This document shows, one piece after another, positions 1-8,458 of a stretch of DNA of 64,000 bases. The position numbers were made by a program, and so were the translations under genes. The notes beneath the pieces were generated by a model, which saw only the letters and a program-made list of their open reading frames with translations, was not told the DNA's origin and made no database searches. Location of the stretch: assembly GCF_001655675.1 (NCBI RefSeq), contig NZ_LYRP01000012.1, positions 434,001-498,000 of the forward strand, written 5' to 3'. This DNA is from Mangrovibacter phragmitis (lineage in GTDB: Bacteria; Pseudomonadota; Gammaproteobacteria; Enterobacterales; Enterobacteriaceae). Within the stretch, counting starts at the first letter, position 1; each line of letters begins with the position of its first letter.

Positions 1-324
1 TTGTTCATTTTCCAGGCGCTTGCCCAGTACATCCAGTGCATCCACACTCTTATCGCCCACAATCACAATGACTGCGGATTGCCCGGTTGGATCAGAGTAC
101 ACATGCAAATTATTGGCCTGAGTGCCCAGTTTCCCGCTCTGGTCGCTCATATCCGCCGGTAAGGTGAAATTCAGCTTGCCTTCGAGTAACGAGACCGTGT
201 TGCTCTGTGCTTTTTGACTCTGGGCAGCATTATTTGCTGTTGGCGTATTGCTGTCTTTATTGTCACAAGCTGCCAGCCCACAGACCAGCAGGCCAATACC
301 GACATATTTTACCAGGTTGCGCAT
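1..324 (-). CDS. dcrB: DcrB lipoprotein, N-terminal part (runs off the left edge)
   Basis: DcrB is a small cell-envelope lipoprotein; in E. coli it is needed for adsorption of phages C1 and C6 and its cellular role is not settled. The visible 108 codons begin with a basic, hydrophobic signal segment ending in a lipobox (LAAC, Cys at residue 20). A low-complexity Asn/Ala/Gln linker follows, then the start of the folded domain, which matches K-12 DcrB ([18 protein letters not shown]). Two ATGs lie six bases apart. The one at 324 is preferred because AGGA sits about eight bases upstream of it and the K-12 protein starts there (MRNLVKYVG). The C-terminal part, roughly 75 residues, is outside the window. 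Confidence 0.95.
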   Translation of the reverse strand, partial: MRNLVKYVGIGLLVCGLAACDNKDSNTPTANNAAQSQKAQSNTVSLLEGKLNFTLPADMSDQSGKLGTQANNLHVYSDPTGQSAVIVIVGDKSVDALDVLGKRLENEQ

Positions 325-396
325 TGACATCTTCCTTTGAGTTAAACAGCCATGATGGCTATCCGCCCAGTTTACCACAAGAAAAAAGCGCGTCCC

Positions 397-1062
397 TTAA
401 TGGACTTGCAACACTGTTAAATCAGATTTGTCTGCCAGCTTTTTCAACACCACATTGAGCAGTACACCATAGGCGGGCAGGAAGAAGACCATACTGATAA
501 GAACCTTGAAGCTGTAGTCTACCAGTGCAATTTCGACCCAGTGTTGTGCCATAAATGGATCCGGGCTGTGCCAAAACGCAATAAAGAAAAATGCCAGGGT
601 ATCGCTGATATTGCCTAAAAAGGTGGATGCCGTGGGTGCCAGCCACCAGTAATGGCTCTGGCGCAGGCGGTTAAAGACATGAACATCCAGAATTTGCCCC
701 AGAGCGTAGGCCATAAAACTCGCGGCAGCAATACGGGCAACGAACAGATTGAAATGCCCCAGCGCACTAAACCCTTGCCAGGCACCATCGGCAAACAGCG
801 AGGAGATAACATAGGAAATCAGTAATGAAGGAACCATTACAGCAAAAATAATCCGCCGGGCCAGTGGCGCGCCAAAAATACGCACGGTCAGGTCAGTTGC
901 CAGAAAAATAAACGGGAAGGTGAAGGCACCCCAGGTGGTGTGAAAACCAAACACGGAAACCGGGAGCTGTACCAGGTAGTTGCTGGAGGTAATCACCAGC
1001 AGGTGGAACAACGAAAGCCAAAAAAGCGCATGCATGCGCTGGATTGCGGTAAAACGAATCAT
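397..1062 (-). CDS. yhhQ: YhhQ, queuosine precursor transporter (VUT family)
   Basis: This is an inner-membrane protein that imports queuosine precursors (preQ0/preQ1) for tRNA modification. It is 221 residues, the same length as in E. coli, with about six hydrophobic segments and family blocks such as SSNYLVQLPVSVFGFHTTWG and FFFIAFWHSPDPF. The frame is open from a GTG at 1071, but the ATG at 1062 is chosen because AGGTGA lies five bases upstream and the length then equals the K-12 protein. It is transcribed divergently from tusA across a spacer of about 350 bp. No preQ1 riboswitch was recognised upstream. Confidence 0.95.
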   Translation of the reverse strand: MIRFTAIQRMHALFWLSLFHLLVITSSNYLVQLPVSVFGFHTTWGAFTFPFIFLATDLTVRIFGAPLARRIIFAVMVPSLLISYVISSLFADGAWQGFSALGHFNLFVARIAAASFMAYALGQILDVHVFNRLRQSHYWWLAPTASTFLGNISDTLAFFFIAFWHSPDPFMAQHWVEIALVDYSFKVLISMVFFLPAYGVLLNVVLKKLADKSDLTVLQVH

Positions 1063-1300
1063 CAATGTCACCTTTTTGTTTGCTGGGGTGAGGGAACCCA
1101 GTCACTGGTTTGCCTGGCACAATATGCGCCATAGCGAGGAAAACCGCCGAATGATACGCAGTTGAGCAAGTTTTGCAATGGTTAATTTTAACGCAATCGT
1201 TCACGCTGCTTGCGCTGTTGCGTGCTCTGCGTAAACTAGAGCGCCTGAGACTTACAGGCAGAGACTCGCACGGTTTTGCTGTAAGGTGCATCGTAATAAA

Positions 1301-1326
1301 TGGTAAATCAGAATCCTGATTTACCA
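1301..1326. repeat. 11-bp perfect inverted repeat in the yhhQ-tusA spacer
   Basis: TGGTAAATCAG and CTGATTTACCA flank a four-base loop (AATC) in the 350-bp region between divergent yhhQ and tusA. It lies about 35 bases upstream of the tusA -10 element. No T-run follows on either strand, so a simple terminator is unlikely. It could be an operator for a dimeric regulator or a leader stem-loop in the yhhQ transcript. The rest of 1063-1411 shows nothing else beyond the tusA promoter. Confidence 0.6.
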
Positions 1327-1358
1327 CTCTGTTCTTTTAAAAAACCATGATAGCTGGC

Positions 1359-1367
1359 TGGTATACT
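1359..1367 (+). promoter_or_regulatory. Extended -10 promoter of tusA
   Basis: TGGTATACT is an extended -10 element (TGn plus TATACT) 45 bases upstream of the tusA start codon. No good -35 hexamer is visible at 17 bp, which is usual for extended -10 promoters. The same nine bases recur at 9524-9532 in front of rpoH. Confidence 0.55.
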
Positions 1368-1411
1368 CTGGCTTATCAACTGCCTGGTTTTATGACTTTT
1401 TAGAGAAAACT

Positions 1412-1657
1412 ATGTCAAATCTGTTTTCCAGCCCTGACCATACGCTTGATGCGCAAGGGCTGCGTTGCCCGGAACCGGTAATGATGGTGCGCAAAACGGT
1501 ACGTGGTATGCAAACCGGTGAAACATTGCTGATCCTGGCCGACGACCCGGCAACCACTCGCGATATTCCCGGTTTTTGTCGGTTTATGGAGCACGAGCTG
1601 GTAGCCCAGAGCACAGAAACCCTGCCCTACCGCTACCTGCTGCGTAAACAACACTGA
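1412..1657 (+). CDS. tusA: TusA, sulfur carrier protein for tRNA 2-thiouridine synthesis
   Basis: TusA accepts persulfide sulfur from IscS and passes it to TusBCD for mnm5s2U34 formation in tRNA, and also feeds molybdenum cofactor synthesis. It is 81 residues, as in E. coli. The family signature LRCPEPV contains the sulfur-accepting Cys19. The segment [13 protein letters not shown] is also intact. The gene is monocistronic: it stops six bases before the convergent zntA stop, with no obvious terminator between them. Confidence 0.97.
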   Translation: MSNLFSSPDHTLDAQGLRCPEPVMMVRKTVRGMQTGETLLILADDPATTRDIPGFCRFMEHELVAQSTETLPYRYLLRKQH

Positions 1658-1662
1658 TTCTG

Positions 1663-3918
1663 TTACCGGGCGCGCTGGCGTAACAGCCGCAAGGCATTTA
1701 ATGTCACCAGCGCCGTAGCGCCGGAATCCGCCAGCACAGCCATCCACAACCCGGTAATACCCAATAAACTGGTGACCAGAAAGATACCCTTCAGGCCAAG
1801 GGCGAGGGTGATGTTCTGGCGGATATTGTTGTGCGCAGCGCGTGCCAGACGAATCATGTCGGGTAAAGCACTAAGGTTGCTGTGAGTTATGGCGGCATCA
1901 GCGGTTTCCAGCGCGACATCGGTTCCGTTCCCCATGGCAATGCCTGTCGTTGCGGCCTTCATTGCCGGAGCGTCATTGATACCATCTCCTACCATGGCGA
2001 TGGTACCCTGTTCGCGCAGACGAGCTACCGCTGCCACTTTATCGGCGGGTAATAAACCAGCCTGAAATTCAAGCCCGGTTTCCTGGGCAATAGCGGCTGC
2101 GGCTCGTGGGTTATCGCCGGTTAACATCGTGCCACGGATCCCCATACTCTCCAGCCTGGCAATGGCATCACGGGCATCCTGGCGTAGGGTATCCTGCAGG
2201 GCAAAGTAGCCCAGTAATTGATGGGAAGTGAGTGCTACAACCAGAATCAATGTTCGCCCGGCTGTTTCCTGTGCAGTGATGGCTGCGCTGTGTTGTGGTG
2301 TGAGAACACCACCGGGTGCGGCATCTGGCGCGCACAGAAAATAATCTTCACCGTTAATCTGTGCCTGAATACCCTTGCCAGGAATGACCCGCTGATTGAG
2401 GGCTTCGGGAAGAACCAACTGTTGCTGTTGGGCGGCGGCTACAATCGCCTGTGCCAGTGGATGCGTGGCACCTTGTTCAACAGTTGCTGCCAGGCGCAAT
2501 AATTCATTTTCACTGATTTCAGCGCAGATTTCAGTGTGAACAATTGATGGTTTGCCCAGGGTTAATGTTCCGGTTTTATCAAAGGCGATATGGCGTACGG
2601 TGCCCAGTTGCTCCAGTGCTGCGCCGCCTTTAATCAAAGCGCCAAAACGTGCACCTGCTGCCAACGCAGAGGTAATGGCCGCTGGAGTGGAAATGACCAG
2701 CGCGCAGGGGCAACCAATTAATAGCAAGGTCAGCCCTTTATAAATCCATTCCTGCCAGGGCGCTGCAAACAGCAAAGGCGGAAGTAATGTTGTCAGGAGT
2801 GCCAGCAGGATAACCAGCGGTGTGTAAACCCGACTGAAGCGGTCAATAAAACGCTCGACTGGCGCTTTACGGCTTTCCGCCTGTTCAATCAGGTTGAGAA
2901 TTCGGTCGATGGCATTCTCTCCCGGGCGGGATACGACGGTGAGTGTTACCCGGTTCTCCACACTGGTACTCCCCGCAGGTACAACATCATGTTGCCGGTG
3001 AACGACAGGAACAGATTCGCCAGTAAGCGCACTTTCATCGAAGCTGGCGATATCATCATTTAATGTACCGTCTGCCGGAAGCCGCCCGCCTGCGGCGATT
3101 TCAATAATATCGCCTGGGCGCAACGATTCTGCCGGAACTGTCTCTCGCAGCCCATTTTGCAGGCGCGTGGCGGTATCGGGTTTTAACGCCATGAGCGCAC
3201 TGACACCACTGCGGGCTCGTTGTGCGGCGTAACCTTCCAGGTGCTCGCCCAGCATAAATAGCAGCAGAACCATTGCAGCCTCAGCCGTGGCGCCAATAAA
3301 TAACGCCCCAAGGGCAGCAACTGTCATCAGGGTTTCAATACTGAATGGACTGCCGGTTTTTATGGATTTAAACGCCTGGCGGGCAATTGGCCACAGGCCA
3401 ACCAGCGTGGTCAGGATAAAGGCTACCTGTCCGGCTATGGGTGAAAATGCGCGAACAGCCCAACTACAGAGCATCATGGCGGTTAGCACAAACAATGGCA
3501 GATAATCGCGCCATGTGTGGGTTGACACGGCGGGACGGGTATTGCTGTGTAAACGGTAACCCGCGTTATTGACCACACGCTCAACCTGTTTGCGAATATC
3601 GCTATCGGCATCTACAACCAGTTTTTCACTGGAGAATACGACCTGCACCTGCTTTGCTTCACTGAGCTGGCGTACGGCCGTCTCAACTTTTCTGGCGCAG
3701 GCTGCGCAGTCCATTCCTTCCACTCGCCATTGAAAACGCTGGCTGGCTGCCTGCATTTTGCCGGCTTCGGATTCAGCATTTGCTGTTGCGGCACAACAGG
3801 CCGTTTTACCTTGGCAACAGGAGGATTGTTCTGCCGATGACGCAACAGGCTTAAGCCGGGCAGTACTCAATGACGGAACCTGGCGCTGGGATGAAGTGGG
3901 TGGCGGTGAAATACGCAT
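1663..3918 (-). CDS. zntA: ZntA, Zn(II)/Cd(II)/Pb(II)-exporting P1B-type ATPase
   Basis: This inner-membrane ATPase pumps zinc, cadmium and lead out of the cytoplasm. It has 751 residues (K-12: 732); the extra length is in the N-terminal tail. In order: a Cys-rich tail (SCCQ and TACC near residues 33-42), a heavy-metal-associated domain with GMDCAAC (Cys71, Cys74), membrane helices, the actuator motif TGES at about 299, the transport motif CPC (Cys403, Cys405), the phosphorylation motif DKTGT (Asp447), GDGINDAP near the C-terminus, and the metal-coordinating Asp in the last helix (LADSGAT). Transcription starts from a MerR-type promoter just upstream at 3952-3983, so zinc induction by ZntR is expected. 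Confidence 0.97.
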   Translation of the reverse strand: MRISPPPTSSQRQVPSLSTARLKPVASSAEQSSCCQGKTACCAATANAESEAGKMQAASQRFQWRVEGMDCAACARKVETAVRQLSEAKQVQVVFSSEKLVVDADSDIRKQVERVVNNAGYRLHSNTRPAVSTHTWRDYLPLFVLTAMMLCSWAVRAFSPIAGQVAFILTTLVGLWPIARQAFKSIKTGSPFSIETLMTVAALGALFIGATAEAAMVLLLFMLGEHLEGYAAQRARSGVSALMALKPDTATRLQNGLRETVPAESLRPGDIIEIAAGGRLPADGTLNDDIASFDESALTGESVPVVHRQHDVVPAGSTSVENRVTLTVVSRPGENAIDRILNLIEQAESRKAPVERFIDRFSRVYTPLVILLALLTTLLPPLLFAAPWQEWIYKGLTLLLIGCPCALVISTPAAITSALAAGARFGALIKGGAALEQLGTVRHIAFDKTGTLTLGKPSIVHTEICAEISENELLRLAATVEQGATHPLAQAIVAAAQQQQLVLPEALNQRVIPGKGIQAQINGEDYFLCAPDAAPGGVLTPQHSAAITAQETAGRTLILVVALTSHQLLGYFALQDTLRQDARDAIARLESMGIRGTMLTGDNPRAAAAIAQETGLEFQAGLLPADKVAAVARLREQGTIAMVGDGINDAPAMKAATTGIAMGNGTDVALETADAAITHSNLSALPDMIRLARAAHNNIRQNITLALGLKGIFLVTSLLGITGLWMAVLADSGATALVTLNALRLLRQRAR

Positions 3919-3951
3919 ACAGTCTCCGGTAAAAAAGCAGGGCCTGTATTA

Positions 3952-3983
3952 ATGCTAAACTCTGGAGTCAACTCCAGAGTCAA
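3952..3983 (-). promoter_or_regulatory. ZntR-controlled zntA promoter and operator
   Basis: On the minus strand a -35 element TTGACT (3983-3978) is separated by 20 bp from TAGCAT (3957-3952). The spacer holds a perfect dyad, ACTCTGGAGT and its complement around a two-base centre (3959-3980). The over-long 20-bp spacer with a dyad inside it is the signature of MerR-family activated promoters. The operator is nearly identical to the known E. coli zntA operator. ZntR itself is not encoded here. Confidence 0.92.
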
Positions 3984-4050
3984 GTAAAAAATGCGTTCAC
4001 CTTTGCTAACGGAAAAGGGGAAAACTGTCTTACGCTTTCCCATTGCCATT

Positions 4051-4677
4051 TTACAGATAGAGCGAGCGAACAATTAAGAAATGCCCGGCGAAATAGAATG
4101 CCGCAGTTATTGCCCGGCCTGCAGTAAAACGCCGCCTGAAGTGGCTGAATAGCCAGATGCTATGGCTGATTAACAACAACGCTGTACCAACAAAGGCCGA
4201 AAAGCGGGTATCCACCGGGCGGGCAAAGTAGAGCTCTGCCGCCAGCCATACCATGACCAGTGTCATCCCCACAAACGCACAGACAGGCCAGCGCAGTTCT
4301 CCTAATTTGCTCCAGACAACTGCCAGTAACAGGGCACCCAAAACTGCCAGCACTACCGGCACTGGCCACCAAAAACTGAAGCTCATCTGGCTGGCGAACC
4401 AGACTGTATAGAGCAGGTGCGACAGAAAGAACGCACTAAGGGCATAAATAAAGCGCTGGGTGGGCAGCAGCAGTAAGGCATCTCCTGCCATAGAAGCCAC
4501 CACTCCGGCCAGCACAAGGTAGCTCATTAAATTAAACATGGGAGCTTGCCAGGCCAGCAGTAGCAACAGTAACAACGTGACGGGTTTAAACAGCCAGCGT
4601 TGCCATCCAGGACCGCGGTAGGACGCATCAACATACAGCCAACCAGAAAAACACACTGCAATAAATGACCAAAGCAT
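4051..4677 (-). CDS. yhhN: YhhN family inner-membrane protein (lysoplasmalogenase-like)
   Basis: A 208-residue polytopic protein, equal in length to K-12 YhhN, with about seven or eight hydrophobic segments. It belongs to the YhhN/TMEM86 family, whose mammalian member hydrolyses lysoplasmalogen; the bacterial substrate is not established. The frame is open for 58 more codons upstream, but the ATG at 4677 is chosen because the K-12 protein starts there (MLWSFIAV) and a GGGAGAG ribosome site lies just before it. The longer reading would also cross the start of the divergent yhhM. Confidence 0.92.
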   Translation of the reverse strand: MLWSFIAVCFSGWLYVDASYRGPGWQRWLFKPVTLLLLLLLAWQAPMFNLMSYLVLAGVVASMAGDALLLLPTQRFIYALSAFFLSHLLYTVWFASQMSFSFWWPVPVVLAVLGALLLAVVWSKLGELRWPVCAFVGMTLVMVWLAAELYFARPVDTRFSAFVGTALLLISHSIWLFSHFRRRFTAGRAITAAFYFAGHFLIVRSLYL

Positions 4678-4835
4678 AGTCACTCTCCCTGTCTGGATTG
4701 ATGGGCTAAAAAAAAAGGGCTGGCGCATATACCTGTGCGACCTTTCCTTGTTAAAGTCTGGGCGGCAAAGTGCCTGGCTGACAACGCCACTAAGCACAGA
4801 GTAGTCTGAAACTCGTTGTATCACTGGGGAAAGGT

Positions 4836-5195
4836 ATGAGTAAACCGCCATTTTTTTTCGTTGCTGTTATTGCGGTAATCGTGGTTCTTGCTTCGTTACG
4901 TTACTTGCAGCAGCGCCGCCAGGATGCCGAAAATGACAGAGCGCCAGTCAGTCTTAAAACGATGGTGGTGTCCAGTAAGCGGGAAGTGCCGGTAACGAAA
5001 CGGCGTTCACGCGAACAACAAGTTTCCTCGCCTGCGGATACTGTGCGCTATGAGATGGGGTTTCGTGCGCCGCAGGGTGGTGTGGAAATGCGCTTTCGGG
5101 TAACGGCGCAGCAATACCACGCCGTGTCCGTTGGCGACCATGGTACGTTGCATTACCAGGGCACCCGGTTTCTGGAATTTACGCCAGCCCCATGA
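4836..5195 (+). CDS. yhhM: YhhM, DUF2500 family membrane-anchored protein
   Basis: A 119-residue protein, the same length as K-12 YhhM, with one N-terminal membrane segment (residues about 5-22) followed by a soluble domain, probably periplasmic. The DUF2500 core is recognisable ([20 protein letters not shown]). Function is unknown. It is divergent from yhhN and convergent with yhhL, with nine bases between the yhhM and yhhL stop codons. Confidence 0.92.
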   Translation: MSKPPFFFVAVIAVIVVLASLRYLQQRRQDAENDRAPVSLKTMVVSSKREVPVTKRRSREQQVSSPADTVRYEMGFRAPQGGVEMRFRVTAQQYHAVSVGDHGTLHYQGTRFLEFTPAP

Positions 5196-5204
5196 ATACA
5201 GGCA

Positions 5205-5474
5205 TCATGGTTTTTTTTGTTGTTTCTTTTGCCAGGCCAGCAATTCGAATACGCCGAACAAAAAGATGCGTGTTTGCTGCAATGTGCCGATTTTTGGGGA
5301 GTCTTTACCCTGGCTTGCTTTCAACAAAGTGACTTGCAGGCCATGCATAAAAAACGTGAAAACCATCGCCACATTCATAAAGTAGTTCAGCGGCTTAGGA
5401 AAGGGGTGGATCAAGTTCAATACCATAAACCCCCACACGCCGAGCATCAGCAGGCGGCCCAGATTAATCAGCAT
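5205..5474 (-). CDS. yhhL: YhhL, DUF1145 family small membrane protein
   Basis: An 89-residue protein with two or three hydrophobic segments, ending in a Lys/Gln-rich tail (WQKKQQKKP). It matches K-12 YhhL in length and in the blocks LGRLLMLGVWGF and RIFLFGVFELL. Function is unknown. The ATG at 5474 is chosen over the longer open frame because it matches K-12. The gene begins inside the last codons of rsmD (11-bp overlap), so the two are probably co-transcribed and translationally coupled. Confidence 0.92.
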   Translation of the reverse strand: MLINLGRLLMLGVWGFMVLNLIHPFPKPLNYFMNVAMVFTFFMHGLQVTLLKASQGKDSPKIGTLQQTRIFLFGVFELLAWQKKQQKKP

Positions 5475-6060
5475 TCTGTTCTCCTTGTGCTTTGCGCAAG
5501 TAAAGGCGATAGGCCACTTGCCCGGCCGTTTTTTCGCGGTGTAATTCCCAGTTACCAGGCACTGCGGGTAACCCATGCTCTGATTCGCTCTCAATATAAA
5601 TCACTGCATCTGGGGCCAACCAGTTATTGTGTTCCAGTAATTGCAATGTCTCTTCCAGCAGCCCTTTACGAAACGGAGGGTCGACAAACACGATATTGTG
5701 CGGTGAACCGGGTTGTGCAAGGTGTGCCAGTGTATTGGCCGCCAGCACTTTACCGTTACTGGCATTGAGTGTTGCCAGGTTTTTTTGCAACTGTGTAGCT
5801 ACGCTGCGTTCCAGTTCAAGCAATGTCGCACTGGCCGCGTAGCGGGATAACGCTTCAAGACCCAGTGCGCCACTTCCGGCAAAACAATCGAGGCAGTGCG
5901 CATCAACAATATAGGGTGCCAGCCAGTTAAACACTGTCTCCCGCACCCGGTCTGTGGTGGGACGCAGGCCGGGGCTGTCTGGCACCGGGAGTTTACGCCC
6001 CCGCCATTGCCCGCCAATAATACGTATCTGGCCGGCGCCGTTAGTTTGTTTTTTCTTCAT
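5464..6060 (-). CDS. rsmD: RsmD, 16S rRNA (guanine966-N2)-methyltransferase
   Basis: RsmD methylates G966 of 16S rRNA on assembled 30S particles using S-adenosylmethionine. The 198-residue protein has the SAM-binding loop DCFAGSGALGLEA, the catalytic motif DPPF, and the conserved N-terminal block GGQWRGRKLPVPDSPGLRPT. A GTG nine bases upstream (6069) is in frame, but neither start has a strong ribosome site; the ATG at 6060 equals the K-12 start and length. It is divergent from ftsY and overlaps yhhL, as in E. coli. Confidence 0.96.
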   Translation of the reverse strand: MKKKQTNGAGQIRIIGGQWRGRKLPVPDSPGLRPTTDRVRETVFNWLAPYIVDAHCLDCFAGSGALGLEALSRYAASATLLELERSVATQLQKNLATLNASNGKVLAANTLAHLAQPGSPHNIVFVDPPFRKGLLEETLQLLEHNNWLAPDAVIYIESESEHGLPAVPGNWELHREKTAGQVAYRLYLRKAQGEQNAD

Positions 6061-6308
6061 AAATCGCACTGAGCTTAAGGATGTTGCGGCTATTCTAGCG
6101 GCGAGCGCGCAATGGGGAAACCTCCATCCATTCCGGCTATGTGATTAACCTGCTGCATTTTGCAGCCAGCCTTGCGGGATAGCATCTGCCGGAGTGCTCA
6201 CTTGACGGGAAAGTGATAGACTGTCTCATTCAATTATTTCCATTTTGGGTCCCTGCTGAAGGCATGCGGGGCATCGCCATGAATCAGCAGCGAGGAGTGT
6301 GGTCGCCG

Positions 6309-7787
6309 ATGGCAAAAGAAAAAAAACGTGGCTTGTTTTCCTGGCTGGGCTTTGGCCAGAAGGCTGCGGAAGAAGAACAAAAACAGGATGTTGCTGAGCA
6401 GGACGTAACCCCCCGGGAAGACGACGCAGCGGCTGCGCTACAGGGCAGTGACAGTGTGGTGGGCGCAGAGCAGGCGGCAGAGCCTGAAGCGGCTGCACCC
6501 GCTGAAGATGCACATGCGCGCAATGTGGCAGAACTGGCTACAGAAAGTGAAACCGGCGTATCTGCTGAACTGACGTCATCGCCCGATAATGCCAGTGAAG
6601 AACACCTTGTTGAAGAAAAGGTTGTTGAAGACGAGGCTGTTGAAAAGGATGCGGAAGATGCTGGTGTTGAGCATTCAACGCCAGTAACAACCGCTGAGGC
6701 AGTGGAAGATACCGACAACATGGTTGCTGCCGGTGTAGTTGAGCAGGTTGCGGAAGCCGCACAGCTTCCTGCAGAAGCAGAAGCAGAAGCAGAAGCAGAA
6801 GCAGAAGCAGAAGCAGAAGCAGAAGCAGAAGTACCCTCTGAACCCATTGAGCAGGAAAAACCCACTAAAGAAGGTTTCTTTGCCCGCCTGAAACGTAGCC
6901 TGGTTAAAACGCGCCAGAATCTGGGTTCCGGATTTATCTCCTTGTTCCGCGGCAAAAAAATCGATGATGATTTGTTCGAGGAACTGGAAGAACAACTGCT
7001 CATCGCGGATGTTGGGGTGGAAACCACTCGTAAAATTATCACCAACCTTACGGAAGGCGCTTCCCGGAAACAACTGCGTGATGCAGAAGCCCTGTACGGG
7101 TTACTGAAAGAAGAGATGGCGGAAATCCTGGTAAAAGTAGACCAGCCGCTGGATATCGAAGGGAAAACACCGTTTGTTATTCTGATGGTTGGGGTGAATG
7201 GCGTAGGCAAGACCACCACCATTGGTAAACTGGCGCGCCAGTTCCAGCAGCAGGGCAAATCAGTGATGCTGGCGGCAGGGGATACTTTCCGTGCGGCGGC
7301 TGTAGAGCAGTTGCAGGTTTGGGGTCAGCGTAATGATATTCCGGTGATTGCACAACACACGGGCGCGGATTCCGCTTCGGTGATTTTTGATGCCATTCAG
7401 GCAGCGAAGGCTCGTCATGTTGATGTGCTGATAGCCGACACCGCCGGTCGCTTACAGAATAAAGCGCACCTGATGGAAGAGCTGAAAAAGATTGTCCGGG
7501 TGATGAAAAAGCTCGATGAAAGTGCACCCCATGAAGTGATGCTGACAATTGATGCCAGTACCGGGCAAAATGCAGTCAGCCAGACGAAGCTGTTCCATGA
7601 AGCAGTAGGTCTGAGTGGCATCACGCTCACGAAGCTTGATGGTACTGCGAAAGGGGGAGTTATCTTCTCGGTTGCTGACCAGTACAGCATTCCAATTCGC
7701 TATATTGGGGTGGGTGAACGTATTGAAGACCTGCGTCCGTTTAAAGCGGACGATTTTATTGAGGCATTATTTGCCCGAGAGGATTAA
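6309..7787 (+). CDS. ftsY: FtsY, signal recognition particle receptor GTPase
   Basis: FtsY docks ribosome-SRP complexes at the membrane and SecYEG for co-translational insertion. It has 492 residues (K-12: 497). In order: a basic N-terminal amphipathic segment (MAKEKKRGLFSWLGFG), a long acidic A domain rich in Glu, Ala and Val, then the NG domain from about residue 190 with G1 GVNGVGKTTT (about 295), DTAGR (about 377) and TKLDGTAKGG (about 440). The acidic domain contains ten Ala-Glu dipeptides from a perfect hexanucleotide repeat (residues 155-174), a feature absent from K-12 FtsY. The ATG at 6309 is chosen over upstream in-frame codons by homology; GAGGAG precedes it by 11 bases. ftsE follows after two bases. 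Confidence 0.96.
   Translation: MAKEKKRGLFSWLGFGQKAAEEEQKQDVAEQDVTPREDDAAAALQGSDSVVGAEQAAEPEAAAPAEDAHARNVAELATESETGVSAELTSSPDNASEEHLVEEKVVEDEAVEKDAEDAGVEHSTPVTTAEAVEDTDNMVAAGVVEQVAEAAQLPAEAEAEAEAEAEAEAEAEAEVPSEPIEQEKPTKEGFFARLKRSLVKTRQNLGSGFISLFRGKKIDDDLFEELEEQLLIADVGVETTRKIITNLTEGASRKQLRDAEALYGLLKEEMAEILVKVDQPLDIEGKTPFVILMVGVNGVGKTTTIGKLARQFQQQGKSVMLAAGDTFRAAAVEQLQVWGQRNDIPVIAQHTGADSASVIFDAIQAAKARHVDVLIADTAGRLQNKAHLMEELKKIVRVMKKLDESAPHEVMLTIDASTGQNAVSQTKLFHEAVGLSGITLTKLDGTAKGGVIFSVADQYSIPIRYIGVGERIEDLRPFKADDFIEALFARED
6771..6830 (+). repeat. Ten perfect tandem copies of GCAGAA inside ftsY
   Basis: GCAGAA is repeated ten times without a single mismatch, in frame as Ala-Glu pairs. Because the unit is six bases, gain or loss of copies changes the acidic linker by two residues per copy and never shifts the frame. 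Identical third positions throughout indicate recent expansion by slippage rather than old selected sequence. Confidence 0.98.
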
Positions 7788-7789
7788 AG

Positions 7790-8458
7790 ATGATTCGCTT
7801 TGAACATGTCAGCAAAGCTTATCTCGGAGGAAGACAGGCGTTGCAGGGCGTATCGCTCCATATGCAACCAGGCGAGATGGCATTTCTGACCGGGCACTCT
7901 GGCGCCGGGAAGAGTACATTGCTCAAGCTCATTTGTGGCATTGAACGCCCGAGTGCGGGAAAGATCTGGTTTAGCGGGCATGAGATCAGCAGGCTGAAAA
8001 ATCGGGAAATCCCGTTTCTGCGCCGCCAGATTGGCATGATCTTCCAGGATCACCACCTGCTCATGGACCGCACTGTGTTTGACAACGTCGCTATCCCGCT
8101 GATTATCGCTGGAGCCGGGGTGGAAGATATCCGCAGGCGGGTTAGTGCAGCGCTGGATAAAGTCGGTCTGCTGGACAAAGCGAAAAATTTCCCTATCCAG
8201 TTATCTGGTGGTGAACAGCAGCGCGTCGGTATTGCCCGGGCGGTGGTGAATAAGCCTGCCGTTTTGCTGGCGGACGAACCCACCGGTAACCTGGATAATG
8301 CATTGTCGGAAGGCATTCTGCGTCTGTTCGAAGAATTTAACCGCGTTGGGGTGACGGTATTGATGGCAACCCATGATACGGCGTTGATTGACAGCCGCCC
8401 TTACCGGGTGCTGACACTTAGTGACGGGCATTTGCATGGAGGCGTTGCGGGTGAATAA
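7790..8458 (+). CDS. ftsE: FtsE, cell-division ABC ATPase
   Basis: FtsE is the cytoplasmic ATPase partner of FtsX; the complex sits at the division ring and controls septal peptidoglycan hydrolysis through EnvC. It has 222 residues, as in E. coli, with Walker [10 protein letters not shown] (residues 35-43), the signature LSGGEQQR, Walker [11 protein letters not shown] and a switch histidine (ATHD). It lies in the ftsYEX operon, two bases after ftsY and overlapping ftsX by eight. Confidence 0.97.
   Translation: MIRFEHVSKAYLGGRQALQGVSLHMQPGEMAFLTGHSGAGKSTLLKLICGIERPSAGKIWFSGHEISRLKNREIPFLRRQIGMIFQDHHLLMDRTVFDNVAIPLIIAGAGVEDIRRRVSAALDKVGLLDKAKNFPIQLSGGEQQRVGIARAVVNKPAVLLADEPTGNLDNALSEGILRLFEEFNRVGVTVLMATHDTALIDSRPYRVLTLSDGHLHGGVAGE

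Noticed and set aside
5217-5768. 183-codon plus-strand frame across yhhL and rsmD
   Set aside because: Lies opposite two recognised genes; the composition is that of an antisense shadow.
6771-6830. Possible CRISPR-like or minisatellite array
   Set aside because: The unit is six bases with no spacers and is in frame inside ftsY, so it is a simple coding repeat.
6284-7258. 324-codon minus-strand open frame opposite ftsY, rich in Ser and Ala
   Set aside because: It is the antisense reading of the repetitive acidic domain of ftsY; low complexity, no ribosome site, no family resemblance.
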